A DNA stretch of 64,000 bases, taken from positions 620,001-684,000 of the forward strand of contig NZ_SUPW01000001.1 in assembly GCF_013337285.1 (NCBI RefSeq), written 5' to 3'. This stretch comes from Agrobacterium tumefaciens (GTDB lineage Bacteria; Pseudomonadota; Alphaproteobacteria; Rhizobiales; Rhizobiaceae). The notes below the pieces were generated by a model. That model had not been told where the DNA came from. It made no database searches and was given only the letters and a program-made list of their open reading frames with translations. Of the stretch, positions 17,487-28,281 are shown in pieces; position 1 is the stretch's first letter, and each line of letters begins with the position of its first letter. A program made the position numbers and the translations under genes.

Positions 17487-18680
17487 ATGACAGACGACTT
17501 CGAAGACACATTTCCCGAAAACGAATCTGGTCCCGAGAACGAAACCGACCCTTTCGAACATGCACCGCTGCGGCTGACGGTCGATCTCGGCGCTCTCGCC
17601 GATAACTGGCGGAACATGAAGAAGCGGTCCGGCAGCGCGCGGACGGCGGCCGTCGTCAAGGCCGACGCCTATGGTCTCGGTATCGAGGATTGTGGTGCGA
17701 CGCTATACCATGCCGGCGCGCGCGACTTCTTCGTGGCGACGGTGGCCGAGGGCGCTACGCTGCGGTCCTACGCCCCGGAAGCCCGCATCTTCGTGCTATC
17801 AGGCATCTGGCAGGGGCAGGAACGGCAGGTCTTCGACAATGATCTGGTGCCGGTGCTGGCCTCCGAGGAGCAGCTGTCCTTCTGGATGGCGACGGTGGCC
17901 GAGCGTGGCGACCACCCCTGCGCGCTGCATGTGGATACCGGCTTCAACCGGCTTGGGCTGCCGCTTGACGACGCGCTGTTTCTGGCCGACGACGTGACGC
18001 GGCCGGCGAGTTTCGATCCGGTTCTGGTGCTGTCGCATCTCGCCTGCGCCGATACGCCTTCTTCGCCGATGAACAGGGTCCAGCTCGAATCATTCCGCAG
18101 GGTTAGCGCCGCTTTCGAAGGTATCGAATCAAGCCTTTCGGCTTCGGCCGGTATCTTTCTCGGTCCCGACTATCATTTCGACCTCACCCGCCCCGGCATC
18201 GCCCTTTATGGCGGCGAGGCGGTCAATGACATGGCCAACCCGATGCGGCCCGTCGCCAAAGCTGAGGCGCGGATCATCCAGATCCGTGAAGCGGGCGAAG
18301 GCCAGACCGTCAGCTACGGCGGCAGCTTCCTGCTCAAGCGTGCAAGCCGGCTTGCCATCGCCTCCGTGGGCTACGCGGATGGATATCAGCGTTCGCTTTC
18401 TGGCTCAGGCATTCCGCTGCGCGAAATGGGCCATGGCGGCGCCTACGGCGTGGTCAATGGTTATAACGTGCCGGTGGCCGGCCGCGTGACCATGGACCTG
18501 ACCATTTTTGACGTCACGGATGTGCCCGCAAATGCCATTCGCAGCGGCGATTACATCGAGCTTTTCGGCCCGAATGTGCCGGTCGATGAGACCGCGCGGG
18601 CGGCCGGCACCATCGGCTATGAAATGCTGACAGGGCTTGGCCTGCGCTACGAGCGGCAATATCTGATGGCTGACGAGTAA
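17487..18680 (+). CDS. alr: Alanine racemase
   Basis: PLP enzyme making D-alanine for peptidoglycan. 397 residues with an acidic N-terminal extension of about 28 residues before LRLTVDLGALADNWRNMKK. The PLP lysine is K58 in AAVVKADAYGLG; VDTGFNRLGLP, the catalytic Tyr loop ASVGYADGYQRS and NVPVAGRVTMDLTIFDVTD are present. It is divergent from the AraC gene across 86 bases. Confidence 0.96.
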   Translation: MTDDFEDTFPENESGPENETDPFEHAPLRLTVDLGALADNWRNMKKRSGSARTAAVVKADAYGLGIEDCGATLYHAGARDFFVATVAEGATLRSYAPEARIFVLSGIWQGQERQVFDNDLVPVLASEEQLSFWMATVAERGDHPCALHVDTGFNRLGLPLDDALFLADDVTRPASFDPVLVLSHLACADTPSSPMNRVQLESFRRVSAAFEGIESSLSASAGIFLGPDYHFDLTRPGIALYGGEAVNDMANPMRPVAKAEARIIQIREAGEGQTVSYGGSFLLKRASRLAIASVGYADGYQRSLSGSGIPLREMGHGGAYGVVNGYNVPVAGRVTMDLTIFDVTDVPANAIRSGDYIELFGPNVPVDETARAAGTIGYEMLTGLGLRYERQYLMADE

Positions 18681-18745
18681 GCTGAGACCTTAGCTCTTGG
18701 AAAGCGGAAGCGACCTGTGCTACAAGAGAACAAAAGGAGATCGAA

Positions 18746-19057
18746 ATGCCCGAAATCCATTTGAGCGAGCAGGACGAGAAGTTCATTGAGGAGCAGGTGG
18801 CAGCGGGCATCTTTGAGGATGCAGATGCGGTGATATCCGCCGGTTTGCGTCTGCTTGGCAGTAAGGAAGGCAAGCTCGTAGAGCTTCAGCGACTGATCCA
18901 GGAAGGGCTAGACGATGTGGAAGCCGGCCGGGTGATGGAATTTTCCACGGCGGATGATTTAACCGCACATATCATAAAGCTCGCGGGGGAACAGAATGAA
19001 GCGAAGGCGTCTGGTGATCACCGCACGGGCGCTGGACGATCTTCTCGCCGATCATAA
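18746..19057 (+). CDS. ParD-like antitoxin (CC2985/CopG type)
   Basis: 103 residues with a strong ribosome binding site (AAGGAGATCGAA). The N-terminal ribbon-helix-helix part is IHLSEQDEKFIEEQVAAGIF, followed by EDADAVISAGLRLLGSKEGKL and a C-terminal toxin-binding helix region (QRLIQEGLDDVEAGRVMEF). It should neutralise the downstream ParE-like toxin and repress the pair. The last 20 residues (QNEAKASGDHRTGAGRSSRR...) are encoded in a 62-base overlap with the toxin gene and look unlike the family, so they may be a later read-through extension. Confidence 0.85.
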   Translation: MPEIHLSEQDEKFIEEQVAAGIFEDADAVISAGLRLLGSKEGKLVELQRLIQEGLDDVEAGRVMEFSTADDLTAHIIKLAGEQNEAKASGDHRTGAGRSSRRS

Positions 19058-19304
19058 TTATATCGCGCAATTCAATCCCGTTGCTGCAAGGCGCTTTCTG
19101 GACGATATCAACGTTAAAATGATCTCGCTGGCACGATACGGGGTAACAGGCGTACCTCGGAGCTTTGCGCCGAATTTGCGGGCTTTCCCCTATCGTGATC
19201 GGTGCATCTATTTCGTTGTCGATGACAAGAAGATGTATGTTCTGCGCGTGCTGCACGGCCATCAGGACATCTCCGCCAAAGATTTCAAACAAGAAGAAAA
19301 CTGA
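18996..19304 (+). CDS. ParE/RelE superfamily toxin
   Basis: 102 residues of the RelE/ParE fold: RRLVITARALDDLLADHNYI, NPVAARRFLDDINVKMISLA, RAFPYRDRCIYFVVDDKKMY and VLRVLHGHQDISAKDF. ParE members poison DNA gyrase, while RelE members cleave mRNA; the Arg/Tyr-rich C-terminus and antitoxin type favour ParE. The ribosome binding sequence GGGGAACAG lies inside the antitoxin gene. Only six bases separate its stop from the radA start. Confidence 0.85.
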   Translation: MKRRRLVITARALDDLLADHNYIAQFNPVAARRFLDDINVKMISLARYGVTGVPRSFAPNLRAFPYRDRCIYFVVDDKKMYVLRVLHGHQDISAKDFKQEEN

Positions 19305-19310
19305 AAACAC

Positions 19311-20717
19311 ATGGCCAAAGCCAAGACTCAATTCGTGTGCCAGAACTGTGGCACGGTGCATAACCGCTGGGCGGGGAAATGCGAAGGCTGCGGCGAGTGG
19401 AATACCATCGTCGAAGAAGACCCGATGGGCGGCATCGGTTCCGGGCCGGGCAAGGTGCCGAAGAAGGGCAGACCCGTCACGCTGACATCGCTGTCCGGCG
19501 AGATCGAGGAAGCGCCGCGCATTCCGACCGGCATCAGCGAGCTCGACCGGGCGACCGGCGGCGGCTTTGTGCGCGGTTCGGCGGTCCTGATCGGCGGCGA
19601 TCCCGGCATCGGCAAATCGACGCTGCTGATGCAGGCGGCGGCCGCCCTTTCGCGGCGCGGACACCGTGTCATCTATGTTTCGGGCGAAGAAGCCGTGGCG
19701 CAGGTGCGCCTGCGCGCCCAGCGACTTGGTTCTGCAGATACCGATGTGCTGCTGGCAGCGGAAACCAATGTCGAAGATATTCTGGCGACGGTTTCGGAAG
19801 GCAAGCGGCCCGATCTCATCATCATCGATTCCATCCAGACACTGTGGAGCGACACGGCCGACTCCGCCCCTGGCACGGTGACGCAGGTGCGCACCGGCGT
19901 GCAGGCGATGATCCGTTTCGCCAAGCAGACGGGCGCGACCATGGTGCTTGTCGGCCACGTCACCAAGGAAGGCCAGATCGCCGGGCCGCGCGTGGTGGAG
20001 CACATGGTCGATGCCGTGCTTTATTTCGAAGGCGACCGTGGCCACCACTACCGTATTTTGCGCACCGTCAAGAACCGCTTCGGGCCGACGGACGAGATCG
20101 GCGTGTTCGAAATGTCGGATGGCGGTCTGCGGGAAGTCTCCAACCCCTCCGAACTGTTTCTGGGCGAGCGCAATGAAAAATCCCCCGGCGCTGCGGTTTT
20201 TGCCGGCATCGAAGGCACCCGTCCGGTGCTCGTCGAGGTGCAGGCGCTGGTGGCGGCCACCTCGCTTGGCACGCCGCGCCGTGCCGTCGTCGGCTGGGAC
20301 AGTTCGCGGCTTGCCATGATCCTTGCCGTGCTGGAGGCCCATTGCGGCGTGAAGCTCGGTCAACACGACGTTTACCTGAATGTGGCGGGAGGATACCGTA
20401 TTTCCGAACCGGCGGCGGATATGGCGATTGCCTCTGCACTGGTTTCCTCGCTTGCCGGTCTTGCCCTGCCGGCCGATTGCGTCTATTTCGGCGAAATCAG
20501 CCTGTCGGGTGCGGTGCGGCCGGTGGCGCACACGGTGCAGCGGTTGAAAGAAGCTGAGAAACTTGGTTTTTCCGCCGCACTTCTGCCGTCTGGTTCAGCT
20601 GAATTGCCGAAAGCGGGCAAGGGTCGCTGGACGGAAATTGAAAGCCTTCCGGACCTCGTGGCTCGCATCGCCGGCTCCGGCAACCGGTTCAAACAGGTTG
20701 AGGACGACGAATATTGA
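19311..20717 (+). CDS. radA: DNA repair protein RadA
   Basis: DnaB-like ATPase that extends recombination branches. 468 residues: zinc finger with Cys10, Cys13, Cys24 and Cys27 (FVCQNCGTVHNRWAGKCEGC); RecA core with Walker A GGDPGIGKSTLLMQ near residue 95; the RadA signature VKNRFGPTDEIGVFEM; and a Lon-like C-terminal domain (LNVAGGYRISEPAADMAIA, YFGEISLSGAVRPV). It follows the toxin gene closely, so some expression may come from that unit's promoter. Confidence 0.97.
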   Translation: MAKAKTQFVCQNCGTVHNRWAGKCEGCGEWNTIVEEDPMGGIGSGPGKVPKKGRPVTLTSLSGEIEEAPRIPTGISELDRATGGGFVRGSAVLIGGDPGIGKSTLLMQAAAALSRRGHRVIYVSGEEAVAQVRLRAQRLGSADTDVLLAAETNVEDILATVSEGKRPDLIIIDSIQTLWSDTADSAPGTVTQVRTGVQAMIRFAKQTGATMVLVGHVTKEGQIAGPRVVEHMVDAVLYFEGDRGHHYRILRTVKNRFGPTDEIGVFEMSDGGLREVSNPSELFLGERNEKSPGAAVFAGIEGTRPVLVEVQALVAATSLGTPRRAVVGWDSSRLAMILAVLEAHCGVKLGQHDVYLNVAGGYRISEPAADMAIASALVSSLAGLALPADCVYFGEISLSGAVRPVAHTVQRLKEAEKLGFSAALLPSGSAELPKAGKGRWTEIESLPDLVARIAGSGNRFKQVEDDEY

Positions 20718-20806
20718 TCCTTTCGCCAAGGGAAACAGTGGTGTAAGAGGATCGCAAAATTGGCAAGGCAGCGTCTGACAAGGCGTCGCACCTCCGGAGT
20801 TGGTAT

Positions 20807-21394
20807 ATGCCCATTACAATTTTCGACGGCATCGTCATCGCCGTTGTTCTATTCTCCGCCGTTCTCGCGATGGTACGCGGTTTCTCCCGCGAGATTCTGT
20901 CGATCGCGAGCTGGGCCGGTTCGGTCGCCGCCGCCTATTATCTGTATCCGGTCCTGCTGCCCTATGCGCGCAACTATACCGATGACGACAAGATCGCCAT
21001 TGCCGGTTCGGCCGGCGTGGTCTTCCTCGTCTCGCTGATCGTGATTTCCTTCATCACCTCGCGCATTGCCGATTTCATCATCGACAGCCGCATCGGCGCG
21101 CTGGATCGCACGCTCGGCTTCCTGTTCGGTGCAGCACGCGGCATTCTGCTGCTGGTCGTCGCGGTCGCCTTCTGGAACTGGCTGGTGGATGTGAAGACGC
21201 AGCCGGAATGGGTGACGCAGGCCAAGTCCAAGCCCTTCCTCGACGGGCTGGTGGGCAAGCTGGAGGCGGTTCTGCCTGACGATATCGAGCCGCAGATCCG
21301 CGCCCGTATCCTTGGAAAACCGCAGGAACCGACGGCCGCGCAGGCGCCTGCGGAAGATGTGCCGGCAACAAATCCGCCGGCAACGAATAATTGA
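20807..21394 (+). CDS. cvpA: CvpA family membrane protein
   Basis: 195 residues, about four membrane segments: ITIFDGIVIAVVLFSAVLAM, the family motif VRGFSREILSIASWAGS, AYYLYPVLLPYARNY, and VVFLVSLIVISFITSRIADF with LDRTLGFLFGAARGILLLVV. The C-terminal tail is Ala/Pro-rich. CvpA is needed for colicin V production in E. coli and is often linked to purF, as here; its molecular role is not settled. Confidence 0.93.
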   Translation: MPITIFDGIVIAVVLFSAVLAMVRGFSREILSIASWAGSVAAAYYLYPVLLPYARNYTDDDKIAIAGSAGVVFLVSLIVISFITSRIADFIIDSRIGALDRTLGFLFGAARGILLLVVAVAFWNWLVDVKTQPEWVTQAKSKPFLDGLVGKLEAVLPDDIEPQIRARILGKPQEPTAAQAPAEDVPATNPPATNN

Positions 21395-21462
21395 CACGAG
21401 GGTGCGCCTTGCAATGCATGCAAGGCGCGCTATTTGTGCTAAATATCAAGCATGACACAGAC

Positions 21463-21506
21463 AGACCGACCGGGAGACATGCTCACCGGAGGGGTCTTTC
21501 TTTTTT
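21463..21506 (+). terminator. Hairpin with T tract between cvpA and purF
   Basis: AGACC-GA-CCGG ... CCGG-AG-GGGTCT with a 12-base loop, followed by TTCTTTTTT. It could end the cvpA transcript or act as an attenuator ahead of purF. A 20-codon ORF (21452-21514) runs through the whole hairpin, but its ribosome binding site is weak. Confidence 0.6.
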
Positions 21507-21532
21507 CTCGTTAGAGAGCAAGGGCAAGCCGG

Positions 21533-23041
21533 ATGATTGAGCCGCTTTCGCATTCCCCGTTCCCTGGGGCCACTTTCAAGGAAGAGATCGACGGCGATAC
21601 GCTGCATGAAGAATGCGGCGTTTTCGGCATTCTCGGCCATGCCGATGCCTCGGCGCTCACCGCTCTCGGCCTGCATGCGCTTCAGCATCGTGGCCAGGAG
21701 GCAGCGGGCATCGTATCCTTCGATGGCAAGCGCTTCCACCAGGAACGCCATATGGGCCTCGTCGGCGATCATTATACCAATCCCGTCACGCTTGCCCGCC
21801 TGCCCGGCTCCATCGCCATTGGCCACACGCGTTACTCCACGACAGGCGAAGTGGCGATGCGCAACGTGCAGCCGTTGTTTGCCGAGCTGGAAGAAGGCGG
21901 CATTTCGATTGCCCATAACGGCAATTTCACCAACGGCCTGACGCTGCGCCGTCAGATCATCGCCACCGGCGCCATCTGCCAGTCGACATCGGATACCGAA
22001 GTCGTTCTCCACCTCATCGCCCGCTCGCGCCACTCCTCTACCGCCGACCGTTTCATCGACGCTATCAGGCAGATGGAAGGCGGTTATTCGATGCTGGCGA
22101 TGACGCGCACCAAGCTGATCGCCGCGCGCGACCCGATCGGTATCCGCCCGCTAGTCATGGGCGAACTTGATGGCAAGCCGATCTTCTGTTCGGAAACCTG
22201 TGCTCTCGATATTATCGGCGCGAAATTCGTGCGCGACGTGGAAAACGGCGAAGTCATCATCTGCGAAATCCAGCCTGATGGCTCGATCACCATCGATGCG
22301 CGCAAGCCTTCGAAGCCGCAGCCGGAGCGTCTCTGCCTGTTCGAATATGTCTATTTTGCCCGTCCCGATTCCGTCGTCGGCGGCCGCAACGTCTATACGA
22401 CGCGCAAGAACATGGGCATGAACCTTGCCAAAGAAGCACCGCTGGAAGCCGATGTCGTTGTCCCGGTTCCCGATGGCGGCACGCCGGCGGCGCTCGGTTT
22501 TGCGCAGGCAAGCGGCATTCCCTTCGAATACGGCATCATCCGCAACCATTATGTCGGCCGCACCTTCATCGAGCCGACGCAGCAGATTCGCGCTTTCGGC
22601 GTCAAGCTCAAGCATTCCGCCAACCGGGCGATGATCGAAGGCAAGCGCGTTGTACTGGTGGATGATTCCATCGTGCGCGGCACGACCTCGGTCAAGATCG
22701 TGCAGATGATCCGCGAGGCCGGTGCCAAGGAAGTGCATATCCGCGTCGCCAGCCCGATGATCTTCCATCCGGATTTCTACGGTATCGACACGCCTGATGC
22801 GGACAAGCTGCTCGCCAACCAATATGCCGATGTCGAGGCGATGGCGAAATTCATCGGCGCCGATTCGCTGGCTTTCCTGTCGATCGACGGGCTTTACCGC
22901 GCCGTCGGCGGCGAGAACCGCAACCATGCGCGGCCGCAGTTCACGGACCATTATTTCACCGGCGACTATCCGACCCGCCTTCTCGACCAGAATGGCGAGG
23001 CGATGGGCAGCAAGATTTCCATGCTGGCCAGCAACGGCTGA
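21533..23041 (+). CDS. purF: Amidophosphoribosyltransferase
   Basis: First committed step of purine synthesis: PRPP plus glutamine to phosphoribosylamine. 502 residues with a 27-residue propeptide before the N-terminal nucleophile Cys28 (LHEECGVFGIL). Glutaminase segments: ALQHRGQEAAGIVSF, GHTRYSTTG and AHNGNFTNG. The phosphoribosyltransferase PRPP loop is VVLVDDSIVRGTTSVKIV, and YGIDTPDADKLLANQY follows. As in the Bacillus type, PRPP-domain cysteines may bind Fe-S, but I did not map them. Confidence 0.97.
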   Translation: MIEPLSHSPFPGATFKEEIDGDTLHEECGVFGILGHADASALTALGLHALQHRGQEAAGIVSFDGKRFHQERHMGLVGDHYTNPVTLARLPGSIAIGHTRYSTTGEVAMRNVQPLFAELEEGGISIAHNGNFTNGLTLRRQIIATGAICQSTSDTEVVLHLIARSRHSSTADRFIDAIRQMEGGYSMLAMTRTKLIAARDPIGIRPLVMGELDGKPIFCSETCALDIIGAKFVRDVENGEVIICEIQPDGSITIDARKPSKPQPERLCLFEYVYFARPDSVVGGRNVYTTRKNMGMNLAKEAPLEADVVVPVPDGGTPAALGFAQASGIPFEYGIIRNHYVGRTFIEPTQQIRAFGVKLKHSANRAMIEGKRVVLVDDSIVRGTTSVKIVQMIREAGAKEVHIRVASPMIFHPDFYGIDTPDADKLLANQYADVEAMAKFIGADSLAFLSIDGLYRAVGGENRNHARPQFTDHYFTGDYPTRLLDQNGEAMGSKISMLASNG

Positions 23042-23055
23042 TAGCCCGAATGAAC

Positions 23056-23087
23056 AAGCGGCCGCCGGCTTCCGGGGGCCGCTTTTT
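23056..23087 (+). terminator. Rho-independent terminator after purF
   Basis: AAGCGGCC ... GGCCGCTT followed by TTTT, 15 bases past the purF stop. Confidence 0.9.
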
Positions 23088-23187
23088 TCTTGCCTTTTGT
23101 TCAGGCCGTCCCGTGCGACGATTTAATCGCTTGCAGCCGGCCGCTGTGGCTTCGTAAAAGGAGGCGCAATCATTTCGGAGGGGCAAC

Positions 23188-23928
23188 ATGACCATCAATC
23201 TCAAGGGCCGGATCGCGCTCGTCACCGGCGCTTCGCGCGGTATCGGTTATTTCACGGCGCTGGAACTGGCCAAGGCCGGCGCGCATGTCATCGCCTGCGC
23301 CCGCACTGTTGGCGGCCTTGAGGAGCTGGACGACGCCATCAAGGCTGTCGGCGGCACGGCGACGCTGGTTCCCTTCGACCTCTCCGACATGAATGCCATT
23401 GACGCTTTGGGCGCCAATATTTTCGAGCGCTGGGGCAAGCTCGATATTCTCGTCGCCAATGCCGGTGTTCTCGGTGTCATCTCGCCGGTTGGCCATATCG
23501 AAGCGAAGGTCTTCGAGCGGGTGATGACCATCAATGTCACCGCCACATGGCGGCTGATCCGCTCGGTTGAGCCGCTGCTGCTGCGATCGGATGCCGGCCG
23601 CGCTCTGATCCTGTCTTCGGGGGCCGCCCATAGCTGTCGCCCCTTCTGGGGTGTCTATTCCACCTCCAAGGCTGCGGTGGAAGCACTCGCCCGCACCTGG
23701 GCCGCAGAGACCGAAAAAAGCGCGCTGCGCATCAACAGCGTCAATCCCGGCGCTACACGCACCGCCATGCGCGCCCAGGCCATGCCCGGCGAAGACCCCG
23801 CAGATGTGCCGCATCCTTCCGAGGTCGCCGCCGCCATTCTTCCGCTTGCATCGCCTGAGCTTGCCGAAACCGGCAAGCTCTTTGTCGTGCGGGACAGGAA
23901 ATTCGTGGACTACCGCCTGCCGGAGTGA
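23188..23928 (+). CDS. Short-chain dehydrogenase/reductase
   Basis: 246-residue classical SDR oxidoreductase: cofactor loop TGASRGIGYFTALELAKAG, ACARTVGGLEEL, VANAGVLG, catalytic Ser in ALILSSGAAHS, and Tyr/Lys in YSTSKAAVEALARTWAAE. RINSVNPGATRTAMRAQAMP follows. ACARTVGG after the second strand (Arg near residue 39) suggests NADP preference. The ribosome binding sequence GGAGGGGCAAC precedes the ATG. It belongs to the subgroup often placed near purF and cysS in rhizobia; the substrate is unknown. Confidence 0.9.
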   Translation: MTINLKGRIALVTGASRGIGYFTALELAKAGAHVIACARTVGGLEELDDAIKAVGGTATLVPFDLSDMNAIDALGANIFERWGKLDILVANAGVLGVISPVGHIEAKVFERVMTINVTATWRLIRSVEPLLLRSDAGRALILSSGAAHSCRPFWGVYSTSKAAVEALARTWAAETEKSALRINSVNPGATRTAMRAQAMPGEDPADVPHPSEVAAAILPLASPELAETGKLFVVRDRKFVDYRLPE

Positions 23929-23971
23929 CTATTTCATGCTCTGGGAGCCGATGCGGTCACCACGGATGCTC

Positions 23972-24000
23972 TTGACCGGACGGCACCGCCGCGCCATAAG
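23972..24000 (+). promoter_or_regulatory. Promoter-like sequence for the cysS leader
   Basis: TTGACC (23972-23977), 17-base spacer, CATAAG (23995-24000). A start six to eight bases later falls at or next to the ATG at 24008, so the message for the leader ORF would be leaderless or nearly so. AAGG (23998-24001) could also serve as a ribosome binding site if transcription starts further upstream. Confidence 0.45.
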
Positions 24001-24007
24001 GCAAGAC

Positions 24008-24037
24008 ATGAAAACAACGATCTGCACCTGCTGCTGA
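24008..24037 (+). CDS. Cysteine-rich leader peptide upstream of cysS (MKTTICTCC)
   Basis: Nine-codon ORF: ATG AAA ACA ACG ATC TGC ACC TGC TGC stop. Three of the last four residues are Cys, and the stop lies 107 bases before the cysteinyl-tRNA synthetase start. Cysteine is rare in proteins of this kind of organism, so a run of Cys codons here is unlikely by chance. Such a peptide could sense charged tRNA-Cys by ribosome stalling, as the Trp codons of rhizobial trpL do for tryptophan. Downstream, a weak hairpin CTGGTT/GGCCAG (24048-24066) is followed shortly by TTTT, and GTCTCCC (24075-24081) could pair with the cysS ribosome binding site GGGAAC (24133-24138). The mechanism is inference; the codons are fact. 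Confidence 0.6.
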   Translation: MKTTICTCC

Positions 24038-24144
24038 ATAAATTTTGCTGGTTCGCCGCCGGCCAGATCGTTTTCGTCTCCCCGCAAGGTCCAACAGACA
24101 AACGGTCCGGTCAGGACAATTGACTGCCTTTAGGGAACACCCGC
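24038..24144 (+). promoter_or_regulatory. cysS: Candidate attenuator or translational control region of cysS
   Basis: This segment joins the leader ORF to cysS. Elements seen: CTGGTT...GGCCAG hairpin (two G-T pairs) then ATCGTTTT; GTCC-GGTCA-GGAC hairpin (24105-24117); and GTCTCCC complementary, with one bulge, to the cysS ribosome binding site. No strong intrinsic terminator is present, so control at translation initiation is as likely as attenuation. Confidence 0.35.
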
Positions 24145-25530
<1,386 letters not shown>

Positions 25531-25559
25531 GGAGTAGTTAAGGCTGCGGCTCGCGGCTT

Positions 25560-25715
25560 ACCCCCCTCTGCCCTGCCGGGCATCTCCCCCACAGGTGGGG
25601 AGATCGACTCGTAGTTAGGCCCCGCATTTCTCTTCGGTCGAAATTGAGCGACGCAGGCGCGTCATGCCGATCTCCCCCCCTTGTGGGGGAGATGCCCGGC
25701 AGGGCAGAGGGGGGT
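25560..25715. repeat. Palindromic intergenic repeat, family A copy 2
   Basis: Arms 25560-25606 and 25668-25715 are near-perfect inverted copies, each with the same CTGCCCTGCCGGGCATCTCC core as the copy at 9984-10138. The central spacer differs between the copies, so the arms are the conserved units. It lies just downstream of cysS. Confidence 0.85.
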
Positions 25716-25796
25716 ATCCTCGCTCACCACAATCCGCTTGCGGTTTTGAGCTAGCTCGACCAATCTAAGGCGAGGCACTAAACGGCGAGCCAAATC

Positions 25797-26165
25797 ATGC
25801 CGCATGCAGACGTAGACCCGATGCATCGCAAATACGCGAAGCAGATGCGGAAAGTAATGACGGATGCCGAGCTGAAGCTCTGGAACGCTATTCGCGCCCA
25901 TCGCCTTGAAGGCTTGAGTTTCCGCAGACAAATGCCGATTGCCGATTTTATCGTCGATTTTGCCTGTTCCAATCATCGCCTTGTTATCGAGATCGATGGC
26001 TCTCAACATACATCCGAGGCAGCATTACGGTACGATAATGAAAGAACCGCCCGGCTTGAAAAAGACGGCTGGACCGTCCTCCGCTTCTGGAACGATGATA
26101 TCCTCAAAGACATCGACAACGTCTGTCTCCACATTATCCGAACGGTAAAGGAGAACCAACCATGA
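25797..26165 (+). CDS. DUF559 domain protein (Vsr-like endonuclease fold)
   Basis: 122 residues. The DUF559 pattern is clear: KQMRKVMTDAELKLWNAIRA, LEGLSFRRQMPIADFIVDFA, LVIEIDGSQHTSEAA and VLRFWNDDILKDIDNV. The family shares the PD-(D/E)XK-like fold of the very-short-patch repair endonuclease: Asp in ADFIVDF and the EIDG strand would be the metal ligands. Activity is unproven. It is the first gene of a four-gene run with four-base overlaps. Confidence 0.85.
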   Translation: MPHADVDPMHRKYAKQMRKVMTDAELKLWNAIRAHRLEGLSFRRQMPIADFIVDFACSNHRLVIEIDGSQHTSEAALRYDNERTARLEKDGWTVLRFWNDDILKDIDNVCLHIIRTVKENQP

Positions 26166-26634
26166 CCACCCATACCGGCGGATGCCAGTGCGGCGCGATC
26201 CGCTTTCGCGCGACCGGCGATCTGAAAGACAGCTCCGTCTGCCATTGCCGCATGTGCCAGAAGGCTTTCGGGGCTTATTATGCGCCGCTGGTCTCCGTGC
26301 GTGAGGTCGAATTCGAATGGACGCGCGGTGAGCCGAAGCGTTTCCAGTCTTCCAGTGTCGTCCAGCGTGGCTTCTGCCCGGAATGCGGCACGCCTTTGAC
26401 CTATGAGGCGCCGGATGGCATGGCGGTTGCGGCCGGTGCTTTCGACGATCCAGCCGCCCTACCGCCGACCATTCAGTGGGGCGTCGAGCGCAAGATCGAT
26501 TTCGTCGACAGCATCCACACGCTGCCCGCTGTTCCCACGGAAGACGACCTGACCTCGGTGGACTATCTCACCAACCTGATCTCCTATCAGCATCCTGACC
26601 ACGACACTGAAAGCTGGCCGCCGGAGAGCAGAAA

Positions 26635-26638
<4 letters not shown>
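26162..26638 (+). CDS. GFA domain protein 1 (glutathione-dependent formaldehyde-activating enzyme family)
   Basis: 158-residue zinc protein of the GFA/CENP-V fold: GGCQCGAIRFRA, CHCRMCQKAFGAYYAPLVS and GFCPECGTPLTYEAP provide the zinc cysteines (CxC, CxxC, CxxC). The family is named for Gfa, which binds S-hydroxymethyl-glutathione, but most members have no proven substrate. The C-terminus SYQHPDHDTESWPP is shared with the next gene, showing tandem duplication. Start overlaps the DUF559 stop (ATGA). Confidence 0.9.
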
Positions 26639-28052
<1,414 letters not shown>

Positions 28053-28281
28053 GAGTCTTTTCAGCGGCTTAAAACAGCCGGATGAGACAATGATTCATGT
28101 GGGGTTTCACGGGGGATTTCCCGCGTGGAGCACCCGGACGGTTACGGTAGCAGCTTATTTCAAGAGCAAAGCGCCTGTTATTCATGCAGTTTTTCTCATG
28201 AACCCTTCACGGAAATGAATTGGCGGCCATTGTGGCGATCCGCTATAAAACGCCATCCGAACAATTTTGGCGGTACTCCCC

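Noticed and set aside
18972-20531. 519-codon minus-strand frame opposite the toxin gene and radA
   Set aside because: Antisense shadow of radA, which has intact zinc-finger and Walker motifs; composition His/Arg-rich.
28267-28281. TTG start for the RarD-like protein
   Set aside because: ATG at 28282 begins the family-like sequence; no ribosome binding site favours the TTG.
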